From assembly GCF_044772865.1 (NCBI RefSeq), contig NZ_CP173029.1:1116001-1180000 (forward strand): DNA of 64,000 bases, in the 5' to 3' direction. Of this stretch, positions 26,956 to 34,923 are shown in pieces. Below the pieces are notes generated by a model that saw only the letters and a list, made by a program, of their open reading frames with translations, did not search any database and was not told the origin of the DNA. Both the position numbers and the translations under genes were made by a program. The first letter of the stretch is position 1. Each line of letters opens with the position of its first letter. The DNA is from Algirhabdus cladophorae (GTDB lineage Bacteria > Pseudomonadota > Alphaproteobacteria > Rhodobacterales > Rhodobacteraceae).

Positions 26956-27501
26956 TTATTTCGGCAATGGACCGATCAGCATGACCATTTGACGGCCTTC
27001 CATTTTCGGGAAGTTTTCGACTTTGCCGGCGTCTTTGGTGTCTTCGGCAACGCGCTCTAGCAGTTCACGACCCAAGTTCTGGTGCGCCATCTCGCGGCCA
27101 CGGAAGCGCAAAGTGATTTTCACCTTGTCGCCGTTTTCCAAAAACTTGAACACGTTACGCATTTTGACGTCGTAGTCATTGGTGTCCGTGTTGGGGCGGA
27201 ATTTGACCTCTTTGATCTCGATGGTCTTTTGTTTTTTCCGCGCTTCGGATTCACGCTTTTGCTGTTCGTATTTGTATTTGCCGAAATCCATGATCTTGCA
27301 AACTGGTGGGTTCGCGTTCGGTGAGATTTCAACAAGGTCAAGACCGGCTTCATCAGCCAGGGCCATAGCCTTTGCAGGGGATACAACGCCGCCGTTTTCG
27401 CCGTCGGCACCGATTAGTCTGATTTCCAAGGCCTTGATGCGATCGTTCACACGTGGGCCTGTTTCGCGCTGTGGTGGCGCGTTATGGGGTCTGCGAGCTA
27501 T
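26956..27501 (-). CDS. infC: Translation initiation factor IF-3, ATA start codon
   Basis: IF-3 of 181 residues: N-domain with NDRIKALEIRLIGADGENGG, linker rich in Lys, and C-domain ending KMEGRQMVMLIGPLPK. A GTG at 27448-27450 would give 164 residues, but the conserved extension ARRPHNAPPQRETGPRV is encoded in frame upstream, starting at ATA (27499-27501), with AAGGA eight bases before it. IF-3 discriminates against non-AUG starts, and infC genes are known for unusual starts (AUU in E. coli) that give autoregulation, so I take ATA as the real start. A terminator follows the gene. Confidence 0.9.
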   Translation of the reverse strand: MARRPHNAPPQRETGPRVNDRIKALEIRLIGADGENGGVVSPAKAMALADEAGLDLVEISPNANPPVCKIMDFGKYKYEQQKRESEARKKQKTIEIKEVKFRPNTDTNDYDVKMRNVFKFLENGDKVKITLRFRGREMAHQNLGRELLERVAEDTKDAGKVENFPKMEGRQMVMLIGPLPK

Positions 27502-27702
27502 GGTTTTGTTCCTTTTGTCGTGACAGATTCTTGAGACGTGAACTTAGGCACAATGCCCTTTGGTTACAAGGGCCAAGTGTTGTCAATATAGATCGGCAAA
27601 GTGACGCTGCATCGCGGCAATTCCCCTTTAACTTACCCCATGCCACTGCCATATAGCCGTTCGATGGGGATGACCCCGTTCAATAGTTTAAAGGAGCAGA
27701 CT

Positions 27703-28779
27703 ATGAACAAGGTATTATTGGCTGGCGCAGCTGTGGTTGTAATTGGTGGTGGGTACTATCTGTCCCAAGGCGGCAGTGTCGAAGAGGCGATGGAAAAGGC
27801 TGCAGATGTTACTGAAACGGTAACAGAAACAGCGACAGACACAGCAGCAGCAGCCACGGAAGCTGCAACAAATGCCGTTGAAGCCACGACAGAAGCTGTC
27901 ACCGATACAGCTGCCGCTGCCACAGAAGCCGCTGAAAACGCGGTAGAGGCCGCAACGGACGCCACAACTGAGGCCGTTCAAGAAACCGTAGAAGCTGTTT
28001 CAGAAGCCGCCGAGACAGCGACCGAAGCTGCAAATGCTGCGGTTGATACTGCGACCGAAGCGGCAAGCACCGCCGTTGATACAGCAACAGAAGCGGCTTC
28101 TGAGGCGGCTGATGCTGTGACAGATACAGCAACTAGCGCTGTTGAGGCGACAACCGAAGCGGCCTCTGACCTAGCGGATGCTGCGTCAGATACAGCTGCT
28201 GCCGCCGTTGATACAGCAACAGACACCGCTGCTGCCGTAACTGAAACAGCGACCGACACCGCTGCTGCCGCAACTGAAACAGCAACAGACACAGCCGCCG
28301 CCGTAACTGAAACAGCGACCGACACAGCCGCCGCTGCGACAGAGACAGCGACTGACACAGCCGCTGCCGCAACTGAAACAGCGACTGACACGGCCGCCGC
28401 CGCGACAGAGACAGCGACCGACACAGCCGCTGCCGCAACTGAAACAGCGACTGACACAGCCGCCGCCGCAACTGAAACGGCGACCGACACAGCCGCCGCC
28501 GCAACTGAAACTGCGACTGACACAGCTGCCGCTGCAACTGAAACAGCGACAGATACAGCCGCTGCAGCAACAGAGGCCGCGACTGAAAGCTCAGTTGGCA
28601 TCGCTGATTTGATGACCGCCGATGGCATCAACTTTGACGCCGCAGGCGAAATGATCGACGGACTGGAACTGGGCGCTATGCAAAAAACGGCTCTGAAAGC
28701 GGCTTTGGAAAAAGCCAAGACAGATCCGTCATTGGTGCAAGGTGTGATCGATCAGATCAAAGCCGCCGCTGGCCTCTAA
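27703..28779 (+). CDS. Thr/Ala-rich 11-residue repeat protein with N-terminal anchor
   Basis: A 358-residue protein. AAAGGAG precedes the ATG. Residues 1-24 (MNKVLLAGAAVVVIGGGYYLSQ) form a hydrophobic anchor or signal without a lipobox. Residues about 25-170 are degenerate, and 171-291 perfect, repeats of an 11-residue unit TATDTAAAATE. Residues about 295-358 form a distinct helical domain (DLMTADGINFDAAGEMIDG, then TALKAALEKAKTDPSLVQG). The body has no aromatic residue, almost no Lys and many Asp/Glu, so it should be a long acidic amphipathic helix or disordered rod in the periplasm. Eleven-residue periodicity recalls LEA-type and type I antifreeze helices; function unknown. Confidence 0.82.
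   Translation: MNKVLLAGAAVVVIGGGYYLSQGGSVEEAMEKAADVTETVTETATDTAAAATEAATNAVEATTEAVTDTAAAATEAAENAVEAATDATTEAVQETVEAVSEAAETATEAANAAVDTATEAASTAVDTATEAASEAADAVTDTATSAVEATTEAASDLADAASDTAAAAVDTATDTAAAVTETATDTAAAATETATDTAAAVTETATDTAAAATETATDTAAAATETATDTAAAATETATDTAAAATETATDTAAAATETATDTAAAATETATDTAAAATETATDTAAAATEAATESSVGIADLMTADGINFDAAGEMIDGLELGAMQKTALKAALEKAKTDPSLVQGVIDQIKAAAGL
28213..28575 (+). repeat. Tandem repeat, 11 copies of a 33-bp unit
   Basis: Eleven in-frame 33-base units, each coding TATDTAAA(A/V)TE. Copies differ mostly at synonymous third positions (for example GCC/GCT/GCA for Ala), showing that amino-acid sequence rather than DNA identity is retained. Degenerate units continue upstream to about 27800. 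Confidence 0.9.
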
Positions 28780-28795
28780 TCCGCTGCGAATAAAC

Positions 28796-28832
28796 AAAAA
28801 AGGCCCCGTGGATCACTCCGCGGGGCCTTTTT
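28796..28832. terminator. Bidirectional terminator between convergent genes
   Basis: AGGCCCCG (28801-28808) pairs with CGGGGCCT (28821-28828), flanked by A5 on the left and T4 on the right, so it serves both the repeat-protein gene and the leftward ferredoxin reductase gene. Confidence 0.9.
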
Positions 28833-28850
28833 GCTTTTAAAAAAGAACAG

Positions 28851-29699
28851 TTAGTCCAGAAAGGCTTTCTCGACCACGAATTGCGCTGGTTTCGAGTTCG
28901 CCCCTTCTTCCAGCCCGTAGCCTTCGAGCAAAGCCTTGATGTCCAGATTGAAGTCAAGATTGCCGCAAATCATTGCACGGTCCGTCTCTGGCGAAATCTG
29001 GGGCACGCCCAGATCCGCGTAGACCTCGCCCGATCGCATCAGATCCGTGATTCGGCCCATCTTTGGGCTTTGCTCGCGGGTGGTGGTCGGATAATAGCGC
29101 AGCTTGGCCAGATTATCCTCTCCCAACAGTTCCACCAACATCTCGTCTTCCTTGATCCCGGCGATTAAATTGGCCCCATACGTCAATTCACCCAGTTCGC
29201 GGCACGTGTGCGTGATGATCACCTCATCATAATCCTCAAAGGTCTGTGGATCGCGCAACAAGCTGGCAAAAGGTGCAAACCCCGTACCCGTCGCAAACAG
29301 CCATAGCCGTTTGCCCGGCAGCAACGCGTCATGCACCAAAGTGCCTACGGGTTTGGGCCGCAGAATAAGCTCATCACCGGGTTGGATATGCTGCAAACGG
29401 CTGGTCAGCGGTCCGTCTTGGACCTTGATCGAATAGAACTCCAATTCCTCATCCCAACTGGGGGAGGCAATGGAATAGGCCCGCAGCAGCGGTTTTTGCT
29501 TGCCGGTTTCAGGATGCGGCTCGCCCATCAGGCCGATCATTACAAATTCGCCGGACCGGAACCGCAAAGACGCAGGACGCGTCACACGAAACGAAAACAG
29601 GCGATCAGTGTAATGCTGCACTGATGTTACGGTTTGGGCATCAGGCAAAGTGGGCGTTTTTACAGGGGTGGCATCGGTCACTGGGGTCATCTCGGTCAT
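28851..29699 (-). CDS. fpr: Ferredoxin--NADP+ reductase
   Basis: A 282-residue FNR of the bacterial Fpr class: FAD-binding RAYSIAS, NADP domain with ATGTGFAPFASLLRDP, TCRELGELTYG, and C-terminal ending VEKAFLD, as in Rhodobacter-type FPR with its extension. It transfers electrons between NADPH and ferredoxin or flavodoxin. It leads into the cys cluster 69 bases downstream; since no flavoprotein CysJ is present, Fpr plus ferredoxin is the probable donor to the sulfite reductase. N-terminal 20 residues (Thr/Pro/Asp rich) are not conserved. Confidence 0.92.
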   Translation of the reverse strand: MTEMTPVTDATPVKTPTLPDAQTVTSVQHYTDRLFSFRVTRPASLRFRSGEFVMIGLMGEPHPETGKQKPLLRAYSIASPSWDEELEFYSIKVQDGPLTSRLQHIQPGDELILRPKPVGTLVHDALLPGKRLWLFATGTGFAPFASLLRDPQTFEDYDEVIITHTCRELGELTYGANLIAGIKEDEMLVELLGEDNLAKLRYYPTTTREQSPKMGRITDLMRSGEVYADLGVPQISPETDRAMICGNLDFNLDIKALLEGYGLEEGANSKPAQFVVEKAFLD

Positions 29700-29768
29700 A
29701 GAATGTGTCTAGCTGGGTTTACACCCATGCTCCTTAGTTAGCTTGAATTTGCAAAGGGGGGAAGGGGC

Positions 29769-30188
29769 CTAACCGCGCATCCGTGCTTGATAATCATGGG
29801 CGCGCCAATTCGCGCGGGCCAACCACTGATCCACGGGCTGACGGGCGGCCAAATCATCGCTGATTTCGACTTCGTCAAATCCCGACCTGCGTGCCATTGG
29901 GTATTGATCGGCAATAACATGGCCCTTGGCCCGCAAGCGGCCCTGAAATCCCAGACGCCGCAACTGTGCCGCCAAGGTAAATCCGCGCCCATCCGCAAAG
30001 CTGGGAAAATCGATGCGTATGATATCTGCGCCAATCAAACGATTGCCCAGACTGGCCAAATCTGCGTCAGAGGGCAGGTCAACAGAGACAACTCCACCGC
30101 CTTCATTTGCAGGCAACGCGTCAACGGCCACGAACCCCCGATCCCAGTCATCGGCGTGAAAGCCGTCATCATTGATAAGAACACTCAT
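29769..30188 (-). CDS. DUF934 family protein of the sulfite reduction cluster
   Basis: A 139-residue DUF934 protein (RLIGADIIRIDFPSFADGRG, FTLAAQLRRLGFQGRLRAKG, DQYPMARRSGFDEVEI). DUF934 proteins are nearly always encoded beside cysI and cysH and are thought to assist sulfite reductase, but the biochemical role is not known. Gap to cysH is 41 bases. Confidence 0.88.
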   Translation of the reverse strand: MSVLINDDGFHADDWDRGFVAVDALPANEGGGVVSVDLPSDADLASLGNRLIGADIIRIDFPSFADGRGFTLAAQLRRLGFQGRLRAKGHVIADQYPMARRSGFDEVEISDDLAARQPVDQWLARANWRAHDYQARMRG

Positions 30189-30229
30189 GTTTCTTTAGTC
30201 CCTAAATACCTGAAATCCCATACAGCGCT

Positions 30230-30967
30230 TTACGCGCCACGTCGGACCATTTTGTTTCTGTCGAAATGAATTCCGCATTCCGTTTTGTCTTGCTCACGCC
30301 ACCGCCCCGAGCGGGGATGTTCGCCAAATCCCACAGGGCTGGTGCAGGGCGCGCAGCCTAAACTGGGATAGCCTTTGGCCACCAAGGGATGGCGCGGCAG
30401 GCGGTTTTCATCCATGTACTCTTGCACATCGCGTGGGGCCCAATGGGCCAGCGGGTTAACCTTGATCCGGCCCTGATCGCCAACTTCAAAGAAATCCATC
30501 GCCACGCGACTGCCGGACTGAAAGCGTTTGCGCCCGGTAAACCACGCATCAAACGGGGTTAGGGCTGTATCCAACGGCTCGGTCTTGCGCAGGGTGCAAC
30601 AGGCGTCGGGATCATGCAGGTGCAACAGGTTTTCATTGTCGCGTTCAAACAACGCGTCTCGCTGCGCCGAGACCACGCGCACATCGTTTAGCCCCAAGCG
30701 ATCCGCGACCTCTGCCTGATAGGTCAAGGTTTCGGGAAACAACATTTCGGTGTCCAAAAATATAACTGGCGTACTGCGGTCCATGCGGGCCACCATGTGC
30801 AAAAGGGCCACAGATTCCGCGCCAAAGGACGACACCAAAGCGATGCGCCCGACTTCGGCGTCGCTTAGGGCATGTTCGACCACATGGATGGCCCCGTGGT
30901 GTTTGTAGCGGGCGTTCAAAGCGGCCGCGCGGGCCTTTGCGGGGGGAAGGGGGGCTTCAAGCGGCAT
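30230..30967 (-). CDS. cysH: Phosphoadenylyl-/adenylyl-sulfate reductase
   Basis: A 245-residue thiol-dependent APS/PAPS reductase: SFGAESVALLHM (PAPS loop), then CCTLRKTEPL and GCAPCTSPV, the two Cys pairs that ligate a [4Fe-4S] cluster in the APS-reducing class, so APS is the probable substrate. C-terminal ends with ECGIHFDRN, which holds the catalytic Cys in the ECGxH motif. Start ATG at 30965-30967 overlaps the end of cysI by 11 bases; an upstream in-frame ATG at 31051 would lie within cysI and is rejected. Confidence 0.93.
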   Translation of the reverse strand: MPLEAPLPPAKARAAALNARYKHHGAIHVVEHALSDAEVGRIALVSSFGAESVALLHMVARMDRSTPVIFLDTEMLFPETLTYQAEVADRLGLNDVRVVSAQRDALFERDNENLLHLHDPDACCTLRKTEPLDTALTPFDAWFTGRKRFQSGSRVAMDFFEVGDQGRIKVNPLAHWAPRDVQEYMDENRLPRHPLVAKGYPSLGCAPCTSPVGFGEHPRSGRWREQDKTECGIHFDRNKMVRRGA

Positions 30968-32624
30968 CGGCTTTGACCTGTGGATAAAGGACAGCTTTGA
31001 AAGGGCCCATGCCAAGGCGGCGGAAGGCCTCGATGAATGTCTCGTCCGCATCTAGGCGCAGATCCAGATACCCCAGAACCAGACGTTCAATCGCTGGAAT
31101 GATCTCTTCAGCACTAAAGCCCGGACCAGCCCGTTCCCCGACTTTTGCGGTTTCAGTATGATCGCCGCCTAGGGTGATCTGGTAGTTCTCTACGCCTGCA
31201 CGGTCCAATCCCAGAATGCCGATGTGGCCTACATGGTGGTGTCCGCAGGCATTGATGCATCCGCTGATCTTGATCTTCAGCGCGCCGATTTCATGCTCCA
31301 GTTTCAGCTCATCGAACCGTTCGGCAATCTGTTGTGCAATCGGGATCGACCGGGCCGTGGCCAGTGCACAGTAGTCCATACCCGGGCAGGCGATGATATC
31401 GCTGATTAGCCCGATGTTGGCTGTAGCAAGTCCGGCTTCGCGCAGGCTGGCATAGATCGCAGGTAAATCAGATTTATGCACATGAGGCAGGATGATGTTT
31501 TGCTCGTGACTGACGCGCAACTCATCATGACCATAGCGTTCGGCCAAATCGGCCATGACCCGCATTTGATCCGACGTTGCATCGCCCGGTGTCGCGCCAT
31601 GGGCCTTCAGCGAGATGCTGACAATTGCATAGCCCTCGGCCTTGTGCGCTGCCAAATTCGTATCCGACCAAGATCGGAACGCGGGGTTCGCAAGGCGTGC
31701 GGCCTCATAGCCCGCGTCTGATTTCTGCGCGAAGGTTGGAGCGGCAAACTGTGCCTCGATACCTGCAAGGATCTCTTGATCGATCCCGCCAAAGCCGCCG
31801 CGGATCTCGCCAAAGCGATCTTCGACGCGGCGCGAGATTTCCTCGATCCCGTTTTCATGCACTGTGATCTTGATCCGCGATTTATACTTGTTGTCGCGAC
31901 GACCAAGGATGTTCCACACGCTGACCACGGCCTCAATATAGGGCAGCAGATCCGCCTTTGGCAGGAACTCCCGCAGGACCTTGCCGATCATCGGGGTGCG
32001 GCCCAAGCCGCCGCCCACGATCACTTCGAAACCGGCGTCACCGGCTGCGTTGCGCACCATGCGCACGCCGATATCATGGGCTTTGGTCACGGCGCGATCG
32101 TTTTCGGAGCCCGTGACGGCGATTTTGAATTTGCGTGGCAGGAACTGGAATTCGGGGTGATCCGTGGACCATTGGCGCAGCAATTCAGCCACGGGACGGG
32201 GATCTTCGATTTCGTCTGCAGCAGCACCTGCAAAATGGTCGGCTGTCACATTGCGGATTGTGTTGCCCGAGGTTTGGATCGCGTGCATTTCCACATCCGC
32301 TAAAGCCTCCAGAATGTCCGGCACATCCTTCAATTCGGGCCAATTGTACTGGATGTTTTGGCGCGTGGTGAAGTGGCCATAGCCTTTGTCCCACTTGTCC
32401 GCAATCATCGCAAGTTGCCGCATCTGACGGCTGTTGAGCGTGCCGTAAGGCACGGCCACCCGCAGCATATAGGCATGCAATTGCAGATAAAGACCGTTCA
32501 TCAACCGCAACGGCTTGAACTCGTCCTCGGTGAGGGAACCGTCGATACGACGTTCCACTTGGCCCCGAAACTGGGCCACACGCTCGCGCACAAAAGCTGC
32601 GTCAAAGTCGTTGTATTTATACAT
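30957..32624 (-). CDS. cysI: Sulfite reductase hemoprotein (CysI/nitrite-sulfite reductase)
   Basis: A 555-residue sirohaem enzyme with the two ferredoxin-like halves (GTLNSRQMRQLAMIADKW and GYGHFTTRQNIQYNW in the first), sirohaem and [4Fe-4S] Cys ligands in CPGMDYCALATAR and SGCINACGHHHVGHIG. It reduces sulfite to sulfide by six electrons. GGTGGAG lies before the ATG at 32622-32624; the frame is open further to 32711 without support. It overlaps DUF2849 by 8 bases. Ferredoxin rather than CysJ is the likely donor. Confidence 0.92.
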   Translation of the reverse strand: MYKYNDFDAAFVRERVAQFRGQVERRIDGSLTEDEFKPLRLMNGLYLQLHAYMLRVAVPYGTLNSRQMRQLAMIADKWDKGYGHFTTRQNIQYNWPELKDVPDILEALADVEMHAIQTSGNTIRNVTADHFAGAAADEIEDPRPVAELLRQWSTDHPEFQFLPRKFKIAVTGSENDRAVTKAHDIGVRMVRNAAGDAGFEVIVGGGLGRTPMIGKVLREFLPKADLLPYIEAVVSVWNILGRRDNKYKSRIKITVHENGIEEISRRVEDRFGEIRGGFGGIDQEILAGIEAQFAAPTFAQKSDAGYEAARLANPAFRSWSDTNLAAHKAEGYAIVSISLKAHGATPGDATSDQMRVMADLAERYGHDELRVSHEQNIILPHVHKSDLPAIYASLREAGLATANIGLISDIIACPGMDYCALATARSIPIAQQIAERFDELKLEHEIGALKIKISGCINACGHHHVGHIGILGLDRAGVENYQITLGGDHTETAKVGERAGPGFSAEEIIPAIERLVLGYLDLRLDADETFIEAFRRLGMGPFKAVLYPQVKADAA

Positions 32625-32925
32625 GTGACAACTCCACCTGTTTGCCGTGGGGGTAATTTGAGGGGCCGCGGGTTCGGAAGGCTTCGCGAAAGTGCGTGGG
32701 TTCTGGACCATTTTTGCCCATGACCGCGTCCATCAGGTAGACGCCTGCCACAACGGACTGATCTGATGCGCCTAGGGCCAGACGTGCGTTGGCGCGTGCC
32801 TCGTCCTCGATCAACTCGGCGTGGCGCAGGTCGCGGGTCCATTGACCGTCGGTTTGCAAGTAGATCACATCGCCTTCGATCAGGGCGTTGGCGGTGACGA
32901 CTTTTGGGGTAAAGGTGCGGCTCAT
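32617..32925 (-). CDS. DUF2849 family protein
   Basis: A 102-residue protein (SRTFTPKVVTANALIEGDVIY, then ELIEDEARANARLALG and HFREAFRTRGPSNYP). DUF2849 is found in sulfite-assimilation clusters of alphaproteobacteria; function unknown. Its ATG overlaps the cysG stop (ATGA) and its end overlaps cysI, so the three are translationally coupled. AGGAGG is 7 bases before the ATG. Confidence 0.88.
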   Translation of the reverse strand: MSRTFTPKVVTANALIEGDVIYLQTDGQWTRDLRHAELIEDEARANARLALGASDQSVVAGVYLMDAVMGKNGPEPTHFREAFRTRGPSNYPHGKQVELSHV

Positions 32926-34319
32926 AGGGCGACCTCCTTTGAAATTGTTTCGATCTGAGCGGCCGCTGCACGTGGGGCGAGCCCGTAAAAGGTCAGGGCA
33001 GGGCCGGTCAGATTGGCCGCGTCCAGATCGCTGGCAAACAGGGCCAATGTGGTAGAGACGATGCGCTGATCTGCGCGGCTGGCGTTTTCCACGATAGTGA
33101 TGGGGGTGGCAGGATCTGCCCCGTGCATCAACATACGACCCTGAACAAAACGCGCTGCGCGCTTGCCCATATAGATCGCCGCCACTTCGCCGGACCCTGC
33201 CAAAGCACGCCAATCATGATCGGCAAACCCTTGCATGTCGTGACCTGTTAAAAACCGCACGGCTGAATTGCGGTCACGTTTGGTCAGGCTTTGACCGATA
33301 CTGGCCACAGCAGCACTGGCAGCAGTGATTCCGGGCACAATGCGCCATTGGATATCAGCGGCCTCAAGCGCGTCGATCTCTTCATCCAAGCGACCGAACA
33401 CTGTCGCGTCCCCAGATTTCAAGCGCACCACATGGTGGCCGTCTTGGGCGTGTTTGACCAAGCTTGCGTTGATAGTGTCTTGGCTGGCAGAGGGGCCAAA
33501 GCCGGTTTTGCCCACATCCACCATAATCGCCTCACGGCGCGCCAATTCTAGAATTTCTGGGCTGACCAAGCGGTCATAAACAACCACATCGGCTGCATCC
33601 AAGGCTTTGCGCGCCTTGAGGGTCAACAGATCGGGATCTCCCGGCCCTGCACCGACAAGATCAACATGTCCCGAACGGGCATCTTTGGCCAGATGGGACT
33701 GCAGCAGATCCTCTAGCGCCGCAGGAACGGCGTCAATTCCACCAGTTTCGACGGCTTTTGGTCCGGCCTGAAAATAATAATCGCCCCAAAATTCGCGGCG
33801 CGCGCGGCCAAACGGCAGGGCCTCGGCCATTTTGCGAAAGCCTTTGCCGATGCGGGCAAGAGGGCCGAGGGTAGCAGGCAGTTTCGCCTCCAGATCCGCC
33901 TTGATGGCGCGGGCCAAAACGGGGGCGGCCCCTTCGGTTCCGATGGCGATGGTTACAGGATCGCGGTCCACGATGGCGGGCGTGATAAACTGGCTGTCTG
34001 CCAAGTTGTCGACCACATTGACCAAAGCACCATCGCGGTGGGCCAGATCTGCCACGCGGGCGTCTTCTGCTTCGTCCTCGTTCGCGGCATAAAACAAGGC
34101 AGCACACATTGCGTCGCCTGCCTCAAGGGGGCGCGGATGCAGCGTCAACTTGCCCGTGGCGGCCCATTTGATGATCTGCTCATCGGCCTGGGCTGCAAAG
34201 ACGTTTACGTGAGCCTCGGTTTTGAGCAACAGGCGCAGTTTGGCCAAGGCCGCTTCGCCACCGCCGCTGAGGACGATACGCCGTCCGGCCACAGCCATAA
34301 ACACTGGGAAATGTTGCAT
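32922..34319 (-). CDS. cysG: Sirohaem synthase (multifunctional CysG)
   Basis: A 465-residue fusion: N-terminal precorrin-2 dehydrogenase/ferrochelatase (LSGGGEAALAKLRLLLK; residues about 1-210) and C-terminal uroporphyrinogen-III methyltransferase (VGAGPGDPDLLTLKARKAL, VRLKSGDATVFGRLDEEI, VPGITAASAAVA, IYMGKRA). It makes the sirohaem used by CysI. I prefer the ATG at 34319 (MQHFPVFM) because AAAGGCG precedes it; an ATG six codons upstream is possible. First gene of the leftward cys operon; a divergent Lrp-type regulator lies upstream. Confidence 0.93.
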   Translation of the reverse strand: MQHFPVFMAVAGRRIVLSGGGEAALAKLRLLLKTEAHVNVFAAQADEQIIKWAATGKLTLHPRPLEAGDAMCAALFYAANEDEAEDARVADLAHRDGALVNVVDNLADSQFITPAIVDRDPVTIAIGTEGAAPVLARAIKADLEAKLPATLGPLARIGKGFRKMAEALPFGRARREFWGDYYFQAGPKAVETGGIDAVPAALEDLLQSHLAKDARSGHVDLVGAGPGDPDLLTLKARKALDAADVVVYDRLVSPEILELARREAIMVDVGKTGFGPSASQDTINASLVKHAQDGHHVVRLKSGDATVFGRLDEEIDALEAADIQWRIVPGITAASAAVASIGQSLTKRDRNSAVRFLTGHDMQGFADHDWRALAGSGEVAAIYMGKRAARFVQGRMLMHGADPATPITIVENASRADQRIVSTTLALFASDLDAANLTGPALTFYGLAPRAAAAQIETISKEVAL

Positions 34320-34355
34320 AGGGTTCGCCTTTGTCATCCAATTGCCCGATCAAAA

Positions 34356-34370
34356 TAGAATAAAGTTCTA
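34356..34370. promoter_or_regulatory. Candidate operator between cysG and Lrp-type gene
   Basis: TAGAATAAAGTTCTA is a 15-base partial palindrome with 5-base arms (TAGAA/TTCTA), 37 bases upstream of the cysG start and 92 from the divergent regulator. Lrp/AsnC sites are often short A+T-rich inverted repeats. Only one copy is seen. Confidence 0.3.
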
Positions 34371-34461
34371 AAAAATGCATGATCTGAGGGGTTGATAAGG
34401 ACGCATGTCCTGATTTAGACGGGCGTCAGTCAGAATTTTCTGCAAGAGCGAGGATAAGCGA

Positions 34462-34923
34462 ATGAATGTTCGGATCGACGATATGGATCGGAAAATTTTA
34501 CGCAGCCTTCAGGCGGATGCCAGTCAGTCTTTGGACGAAATTGCCTCTGATGTCGGCAGTTCCAAGACGCCAGTGTGGAATCGTATCCGCAAAATGCGGG
34601 ATGCGGGCATCATCGGGCAGCAGACCGTCGTGCTGGACGCAGATGCGTTGGGATTTGAGGCTTGTTTTTTTGTCTTGATCCGCACGTCGGAACATGATGC
34701 GGCGTGGCAAGCGAACTTCCTGAAGGCGTTGCAAGAGCGCGCAGAGGTTCAGGAAGCACACCGTTTGGCCGGTGATATCGACTATATCCTGAAGGTGCGT
34801 GTGCCCAATGCGCGGGCCTATGACGCGTTCTATCAAGCGCTGATTTCTGAAGTGCGCGTGCATAATGTCACGGCATTGCTGTCCATGGAGGAAATCAAAT
34901 CCACGACGATGTTGCCGCTTTAG
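34462..34923 (+). CDS. Lrp/AsnC family transcriptional regulator
   Basis: A 153-residue Lrp/AsnC protein: helix-turn-helix (about 8-60; LDEIASDVGSSKTPVWNRIRKM) and RAM/AsnC effector domain (about 75-150; QEAHRLAGDIDYILKVRV). It is divergent from cysG, suggesting control of the sulfite-assimilation operon. The 3' end overlaps the convergent P450 gene by 4 bases. The paralogue at 53232-53693 shares the same layout (DxxDxKILRxLQ, then SSKTPVW versus LSRNAVW). Confidence 0.9.
   Translation: MNVRIDDMDRKILRSLQADASQSLDEIASDVGSSKTPVWNRIRKMRDAGIIGQQTVVLDADALGFEACFFVLIRTSEHDAAWQANFLKALQERAEVQEAHRLAGDIDYILKVRVPNARAYDAFYQALISEVRVHNVTALLSMEEIKSTTMLPL

Noticed and set aside
28213..28575. 33-bp repeats as a CRISPR array
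   Set aside because: Units are directly adjacent without spacers, in frame and coding, so this is a protein repeat.
27978..28718. Ala/Val/Ser-rich open frame antisense to the repeat protein
   Set aside because: Arises from the repeated codons of the real gene read backward; no start signal.
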